Shown here in pieces: positions 58,785-64,000 of a stretch of 64,000 bases of DNA (the first letter of the stretch is position 1; every line of letters begins with the position of its first letter). The position numbers were made by a program, and so were the translations under genes. Source of the stretch: Thermoplasmatales archaeon (lineage in GTDB: Archaea; Thermoplasmatota; E2; DHVEG-1); assembly GCA_030672305.1 (NCBI GenBank), contig DAOVGR010000004.1, forward strand, positions 1-64,000, in the 5' to 3' direction. The notes below the pieces were generated by a model that did no database searches, was not told the origin of the DNA, and saw nothing but the letters and a program-made list of their open reading frames with translations.

Positions 58785-59821
58785 ATATAACCGAAAGTAG
58801 AAAAGACGAACATGTGAAAATCTCAATTGAAAAAAATGTTGCAGCTCATCATAATTATTGGGATGACGTTAAACTTATACATAATGCTCTTCCTGAAATA
58901 AATAAAAATGAAATTGATCATTCAACAGAGCTATTTGGAAAAAAACTAGGAGCACCTTTGGTTATCTCTGCTATGACTGGTGGTTATACTAAAGCTAAAA
59001 AAATAAATGAGAATCTTGCAGCCGCTGCAGAGAAATTTAAAATTGGTATGGGTGTTGGTTCTCAGAGAGCTGCACTCGAAAATGACAGCTTAAGGGATAC
59101 TTATGGTATAATTAAGGACTATGATATTCCTCTTCGTTTTGCAAATATTGGGGCATCTCAATTAGTTATTTGGGGGCATAAGAAGTCTTTAGAGAATTCA
59201 CAAAAAATGATAGATATGATTGATGCACATGTTTTTATTATTTGTTTAAATTTTTTACAAGAAGTAATACAAGCAGAAGGTGAAGCTAATGCAAAAGGTT
59301 CTTTTGAGGCGATAAAAAAACTTGCAGAAGATTTAGATACTCCAGTTGTCGTAAAAGAATCTGGAGCAGGTATTTCTTATAGTGTGGCTGAGAGACTTTC
59401 AAAAACCAAGATTTCTGGAATAGATGTAGGTGGGCTAGGGGGTACTTCATTTTCAGCAATTGAACATTATCGTGCTAAACTTATAGAAGATGAACTTCAT
59501 GCTCGAGGAGGCAATACATTTTGGGATTGGGGTATTCCAACTCCCACATCTATAGTTGAAGTTGGAGATGCAACCGATTGGAAAATCCCAATAATTGCAA
59601 CCGGCGGAATTAGAAATGGCCTTGATGCTGCAAAAGCTATTGCACTTGGTGCAAGTTGTGCAGGAATTGCACGTACTCTTCTAGGACCTGCAACCAAAAG
59701 TAAAGAGACTGTAATTTATGAGATTGATGCAATTATCAAAGAACTTCGTGCTACAATGTTTCTTGTAGGTATTGATAATATATCAAAGATGGCAGATATT
59801 GGTGTAGATTTATGGATATAG
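58781..59821 (+). CDS. fni: Type 2 isopentenyl-diphosphate delta-isomerase
   Basis: RKDEHVKISIEKNV, LVISAMTGGYTKAKKINENLA, GVGSQRAALE, IDVGGLGGTSFSAIE. Confidence 0.95.
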   Translation: MNITESRKDEHVKISIEKNVAAHHNYWDDVKLIHNALPEINKNEIDHSTELFGKKLGAPLVISAMTGGYTKAKKINENLAAAAEKFKIGMGVGSQRAALENDSLRDTYGIIKDYDIPLRFANIGASQLVIWGHKKSLENSQKMIDMIDAHVFIICLNFLQEVIQAEGEANAKGSFEAIKKLAEDLDTPVVVKESGAGISYSVAERLSKTKISGIDVGGLGGTSFSAIEHYRAKLIEDELHARGGNTFWDWGIPTPTSIVEVGDATDWKIPIIATGGIRNGLDAAKAIALGASCAGIARTLLGPATKSKETVIYEIDAIIKELRATMFLVGIDNISKMADIGVDLWI

Positions 59822-60795
59822 ATTTTGAACTTAAGAAAAGAGCAGATTTTTTTAATACACAACTTGAAAAATTCCTTGATGGAGGTAATCCTGAATCTCT
59901 TTATAATGCAGCAAGACATCTTCCTTTAGCAGGAGGTAAAAGACTTAGACCATGTTTTAGTCTAATCTCATGTGAAGCTGTAAAGGGTGATATTATCAAG
60001 GTGATACCATTGGCTATTGCTCTTGAATTAATCCATAATTTCACCCTAATTCACGATGATATCATGGATAAATCAAAACTAAGACGAAATCTTCCAACTG
60101 TTCATGTTAAATTTGGGGAACCATCTGCAATAAATGCAGGAGACCTCTTATTTATAAAAGCCTTTGAATCAATGCATAATATATCTATAGATTGTTCTAT
60201 TTTCAAGAATGTCGAATTTGGTTTTATTGATTTTATTAAAGAAATATGTGAAGGTCAACAATTGGATATGGATTTTGAAAATAAGCAAACAGTTAATGAG
60301 GAAGAATACCTTGAGATGATACGTAAAAAAACCGCAGTATTTTTTCAGTTTGCTGCTGAAGCTGGTGCAATAATAGGAGGAGGCACCCAGGATGAAATAA
60401 ATGCATTAAATGAATATGGACTAAATGCAGGATTAGGTTTTCAAATTTGGGATGATTATTTGGATATAAGCAGTGATGAAATAACACTTGGTAAAGACAT
60501 CGGCAATGATATAAGAAATGGTAAGAAAACCCTAATTGCAGTTCATTGTTTAAATAATGCTGTTGGTGATGATAAAGAACTTTTAGATAGAATATTTGGG
60601 AATATAAACGCAGCCGAAAATGAAGTTAGACAGGTTTATGACTTGTTCAAAAAATTGAAATCTATTGATTATGCAAAAAATACCGCTCTAAATTACATTT
60701 CTACAGCAAAAAATGTATTAGATAAGCTTCCAGATTCAGAAGCAAAGCAACTCCTCTTAGAGCTGGCTGATTATTCAATAAAAAGAAATAAGTAG
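59812..60795 (+). CDS. idsA: Polyprenyl/geranylgeranyl diphosphate synthase
   Basis: GGKRLRPCFSLI, LIHNFTLIHDDIMDKSKLRRNLPT, FQIWDDYLDISSD. Confidence 0.95.
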   Translation: MDIDFELKKRADFFNTQLEKFLDGGNPESLYNAARHLPLAGGKRLRPCFSLISCEAVKGDIIKVIPLAIALELIHNFTLIHDDIMDKSKLRRNLPTVHVKFGEPSAINAGDLLFIKAFESMHNISIDCSIFKNVEFGFIDFIKEICEGQQLDMDFENKQTVNEEEYLEMIRKKTAVFFQFAAEAGAIIGGGTQDEINALNEYGLNAGLGFQIWDDYLDISSDEITLGKDIGNDIRNGKKTLIAVHCLNNAVGDDKELLDRIFGNINAAENEVRQVYDLFKKLKSIDYAKNTALNYISTAKNVLDKLPDSEAKQLLLELADYSIKRNK

Positions 60796-60801
60796 AATAT
60801 T

Positions 60802-62517
60802 ATGTCAAAGGAAAGAATTCGGAAAACTGCAAGGATTTATGCGCTTCAGAATGCTGTGCAGTTTAATGGAAAAGCAAATCCTAAAGCAGTAGTAGGCAAA
60901 GTTATCGCTGTTTTACAGAAAGAAGGTTTTTCTCCAAAAGAGTTGATTCCAATTATTAATACTGTTACTTCAGAAGTAAACGAATTATCTTTAGATAATC
61001 AAAAAAATGAGTTAGAAAGAATTGCTCCAGAACTTCTAAAAAAGGAAAAAAAAGAAAGAGATTTTTCCTTACCTGAACTCCCTCATGCAAAAAAAGGAAA
61101 GGTTGTTACTCGTTTTCCACCTGAACCAAATGGATATTTGCATATTGGCCATGCTAAAGCTGCAATTGTTGATTATGAATATGCAAAAATGTACGATGGT
61201 AGATTCATATTACGTTTTGACGACACTAATCCAGAAAATGCTCATCTTGAATTTTATGATGCACAAAAAGATGATCTTATATGGCTAGGTATAGAATGGG
61301 ATGAAGAATATAATACATCAGATAATATTGAAAAACATTACAAATTAGCTGAACAATTAATTAAACAAGAACATGCATATGTTTGTACTTGTGATACTAG
61401 TTTTATTAAAGAATGTCGTTTTAATGGCAAAGAATGTGATTGTAGATGTATTGATACTGGAGAAAGTCTCGATATTTGGGGAGAAATGATTTCTTCATCA
61501 ATAGAAGGTGCTATTCTTAGACTCAAAGGAGATATGACTTGTGATAACACAGCGATGAGAGATCCAACATTATTTCGGATAATTGAAAAAGAACATCCAC
61601 TGCAGGGAGATAAATACCGTGTATGGCCTACATATGATTTCTCAGGTGCTGTAGAGGATAGCATCAGTGGTGTGACTCATCCTTTTAGAACTAAAGAATA
61701 TGAACTTCGAGATGAATGCTATTTCAAACTTCTTGACCTATTAGGAATTAGAAAACCTCATCTTATGGAGTTTGCTAGATTGTCAATAGAAGGAATGCCT
61801 GTTTCAAAACGTAAAATTAAGCCGTTAATTGAAAGAGGAGATGTTTTAGGTTATGATGATATCAGACTTCCAACTCTTAGAGGATTGAAAAAGCGTGGAA
61901 TTTTACCTCAGGCAATTAAAAAATTTGTTCTTGAACAAGGAATTTCAAAAGTTGAATCATCTGTAACATTTGGTCTTTTGGAAGCAGCAAATAGAAAAAT
62001 TATTGACCCAATAACCAAACGCTATTTCTATGTTAGTGATCCCATAAAGCTTGTAATCGATAATGCACCCCAGAATGAAAAGAAAATAGATTTCCATCCA
62101 AGAGATAAAAAATTAGGTAATAGAACCATTAAAACAGATAAAACATTTTATGTAGAAAAGCTGGATATGAATAAATTAAAAGTTGGAGATATTTTTAGAT
62201 TAAAGGATCTTTTTAATGTTAAAATAAAAAAGAAAAACGATCAAATTACAGGAGAGTATGCTGGAGAGGAATTAATTTCCGATTCTGCAAAAATACAATG
62301 GACAACAGATAAATACGTTAATTTAAGTGTGTTTATACCCCATGTACTATATATTGGTGAGAAGTTTAACAAAGATAGTCTTGAAAAAGTTGAAGGTTTT
62401 GCAGAAGAATCGGTTGGAAATATAAAAACTGATGAAATAGTTCAATTTGAAAGATTTGGCTTTGTAAGAATTGAAAATGTTAACAATAAAATAAAAGGCT
62501 TTTTTACACATAAGTAA
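60802..62517 (+). CDS. gltX: Glutamyl-tRNA synthetase
   Basis: VVTRFPPEPNGYLHIGHAKAAIVDYEYAKMYDGRFILRFDDTNPENA; MPVSKRKIKPL. Confidence 0.96.
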   Translation: MSKERIRKTARIYALQNAVQFNGKANPKAVVGKVIAVLQKEGFSPKELIPIINTVTSEVNELSLDNQKNELERIAPELLKKEKKERDFSLPELPHAKKGKVVTRFPPEPNGYLHIGHAKAAIVDYEYAKMYDGRFILRFDDTNPENAHLEFYDAQKDDLIWLGIEWDEEYNTSDNIEKHYKLAEQLIKQEHAYVCTCDTSFIKECRFNGKECDCRCIDTGESLDIWGEMISSSIEGAILRLKGDMTCDNTAMRDPTLFRIIEKEHPLQGDKYRVWPTYDFSGAVEDSISGVTHPFRTKEYELRDECYFKLLDLLGIRKPHLMEFARLSIEGMPVSKRKIKPLIERGDVLGYDDIRLPTLRGLKKRGILPQAIKKFVLEQGISKVESSVTFGLLEAANRKIIDPITKRYFYVSDPIKLVIDNAPQNEKKIDFHPRDKKLGNRTIKTDKTFYVEKLDMNKLKVGDIFRLKDLFNVKIKKKNDQITGEYAGEELISDSAKIQWTTDKYVNLSVFIPHVLYIGEKFNKDSLEKVEGFAEESVGNIKTDEIVQFERFGFVRIENVNNKIKGFFTHK

Positions 62518-62561
62518 ACTTTTTAAGTAATTATCAGTTTATATATCTCACAACACTAGGA

Positions 62562-63263
62562 GTGGGATGTAGTGTGCGTATGTTTAGGAAGATAACAATA
62601 GGATTAATTATGTTTTTATTTACCCTAATTTTTATAACAGAACTTGCAGCAGCAGATAGTGCCCCTTTTTCTTTTGATTCTATTGGACTATCTATTGCAG
62701 TACTTATTGCTGCAATTGCTACAATTATTACATTTCTTACCCTGGGTGGTATCAAATACGTTACACCAGAGAATGTGTTAAAAACTGAAGTGAGACTGAA
62801 TCTTTATAATTTCATCGATGAGTTTCCTGGTTCCCATCTTAGAGAGATAGCTCGGGAACTTGATTTAAAACCTAGTAATGCAGCATGGCATTTACGTAAA
62901 TTGGAACAAACGAATCTTGTGAGAAGTCGAGTCATTGGTGGTAAGAAGGTATTTTACTTGGTTGAGGGTGGTGTTGATGCTCGAATAGAAGCAATTGCAG
63001 AGTCAATTCTTAGAAATGAGAATGCCAGAAATATTATGATTTACCTTTCTGGAAATCCTGGTAAGCATCTACTTGAGATAGCAAATGCCTTGGACCTTAA
63101 TCATCATACCGTTAAATGGCATATTAAGAAAATGTACTTGGCTGAGCTAATTGATGGTGATACAAGTAACTCTGCATATCCAGTTTATTATCCTACAGAA
63201 ATCGGTCTTCAATCAATTAAGAATTATTCCTTTCAACTTAAAAAACCTAGTAAAGCAGCGTAA
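62562..63263 (+). CDS. Membrane-anchored double winged-helix regulator
   Basis: Two N-terminal TMs then FIDEFPGSHLREIARELDLKPSNAAWHLRKLEQTNLV and YLSGNPGKHLLEIANALDLNHHTVKWHIKKMYLAELI. Confidence 0.85.
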   Translation: MGCSVRMFRKITIGLIMFLFTLIFITELAAADSAPFSFDSIGLSIAVLIAAIATIITFLTLGGIKYVTPENVLKTEVRLNLYNFIDEFPGSHLREIARELDLKPSNAAWHLRKLEQTNLVRSRVIGGKKVFYLVEGGVDARIEAIAESILRNENARNIMIYLSGNPGKHLLEIANALDLNHHTVKWHIKKMYLAELIDGDTSNSAYPVYYPTEIGLQSIKNYSFQLKKPSKAA

Positions 63264-63381
63264 AATCTGATTTTTTATTTTAATAAATCTTACTTTTTAG
63301 GTAAGAATCGTAAAATATACTTTAAATAATATTAATAATTACATTTTATTATCAAATATCTGTTAGCTTCAGAGCTATATT

Positions 63382-64000
63382 ATGATTGATTCTACAAAAC
63401 ATAAATTTCTAAGATACATACTATTCTTCAACCTCTACTTTGCAGAAGGATTAATGATTGCAATAACCACAGTTGTTACAGCTCTTTATCTGCGTGAACA
63501 AGGAGTTTCTATTCCAATTACTACACTTATTATTGGTATTGTAAATATACCTTGGATATTGAAATTTATCTGGGGGCCAATAGTTGACCATTTTATAAAA
63601 TTTGGAAGAAAGACTTTTATCATATTTGGTGGACTTCTATCTGTTTTTGCAATGTTTCTTGCCTCAATGGTTAACCCAGGTGTCTCTTTGATACCCTTTG
63701 CATTACTTATTTTTACAAGCCATATTGGAATAGGTTTCATTGATGTTTCAACAGATGCTTGGGCAATAGATGTTTCAACTGATAAAAATCGTGGAAAAAT
63801 AAATGGTTCTATGTTTGCTGGCCAATATTCTGCTTGGGCAATTGGTGCAGGTTTACTTCCATTTATAGGTTCAAATTTTGGTTATGGATTAGCATATTTT
63901 ACTAATGGAGTAATAATTTTACTTCTTCTTATTTTTCCATTTTTTGTAAAAGAAGCATTAAGGTTCAAGACAAGACCAAAAATAGTACCTCTAATCCAAA
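63382..64000 (+). CDS. MFS-type transporter (N-terminal part, runs off window)
   Basis: MIDSTKHKFLRYILFFNLYFAEGLMIAITTVVTALYLREQGVSIPITTLIIGIVNIPWILKFIWGPIVDHF..., not in ORF track because truncated. Confidence 0.85.
   Translation, partial: MIDSTKHKFLRYILFFNLYFAEGLMIAITTVVTALYLREQGVSIPITTLIIGIVNIPWILKFIWGPIVDHFIKFGRKTFIIFGGLLSVFAMFLASMVNPGVSLIPFALLIFTSHIGIGFIDVSTDAWAIDVSTDKNRGKINGSMFAGQYSAWAIGAGLLPFIGSNFGYGLAYFTNGVIILLLLIFPFFVKEALRFKTRPKIVPLIQ

Overview
AT-rich archaeal chromosome segment. The family content (ipk-fni-idsA-gltX cluster, RNA 2'-phosphotransferase, GH57/GT4 glycogen cluster, many PKD-domain secreted proteins) suggests a Thermoplasmatota-like euryarchaeote; this is inference from families, not a search. 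About 55 genes are supportable, plus tRNA-Cys(GCA) on the minus strand and tRNA-Lys(CTT) on the plus strand. No rRNA, CRISPR array, transposase or intact integrase was seen. The strongest signals are: (1) two separate tRNA genes, each preceded by a second copy of its own 5' end broken in the D-loop, with a compact two-gene cassette between the copies (HEPN-like/MNT at tRNA-Lys; two small proteins, one winged-helix, at tRNA-Cys), each cassette having a palindromic operator; (2) an island of secreted proteins sharing an uncharacterised C-terminal motif (PRxR...FPxLxxLL), including a secreted tandem SagB-like nitroreductase and a secreted LanC-like protein retaining Cys/Cys-His motifs; (3) a three-copy, strongly structured repeat with GGGTCTAG/CTAGACCC ends, two copies having an upstream TTAAC-N4-GTTAA palindrome; (4) a BlaI-like regulon with four TTTAC-N7-GTAAA operators; (5) several secreted-protein genes whose signal peptides are only in frame with ATA/ATC near a Shine-Dalgarno sequence.
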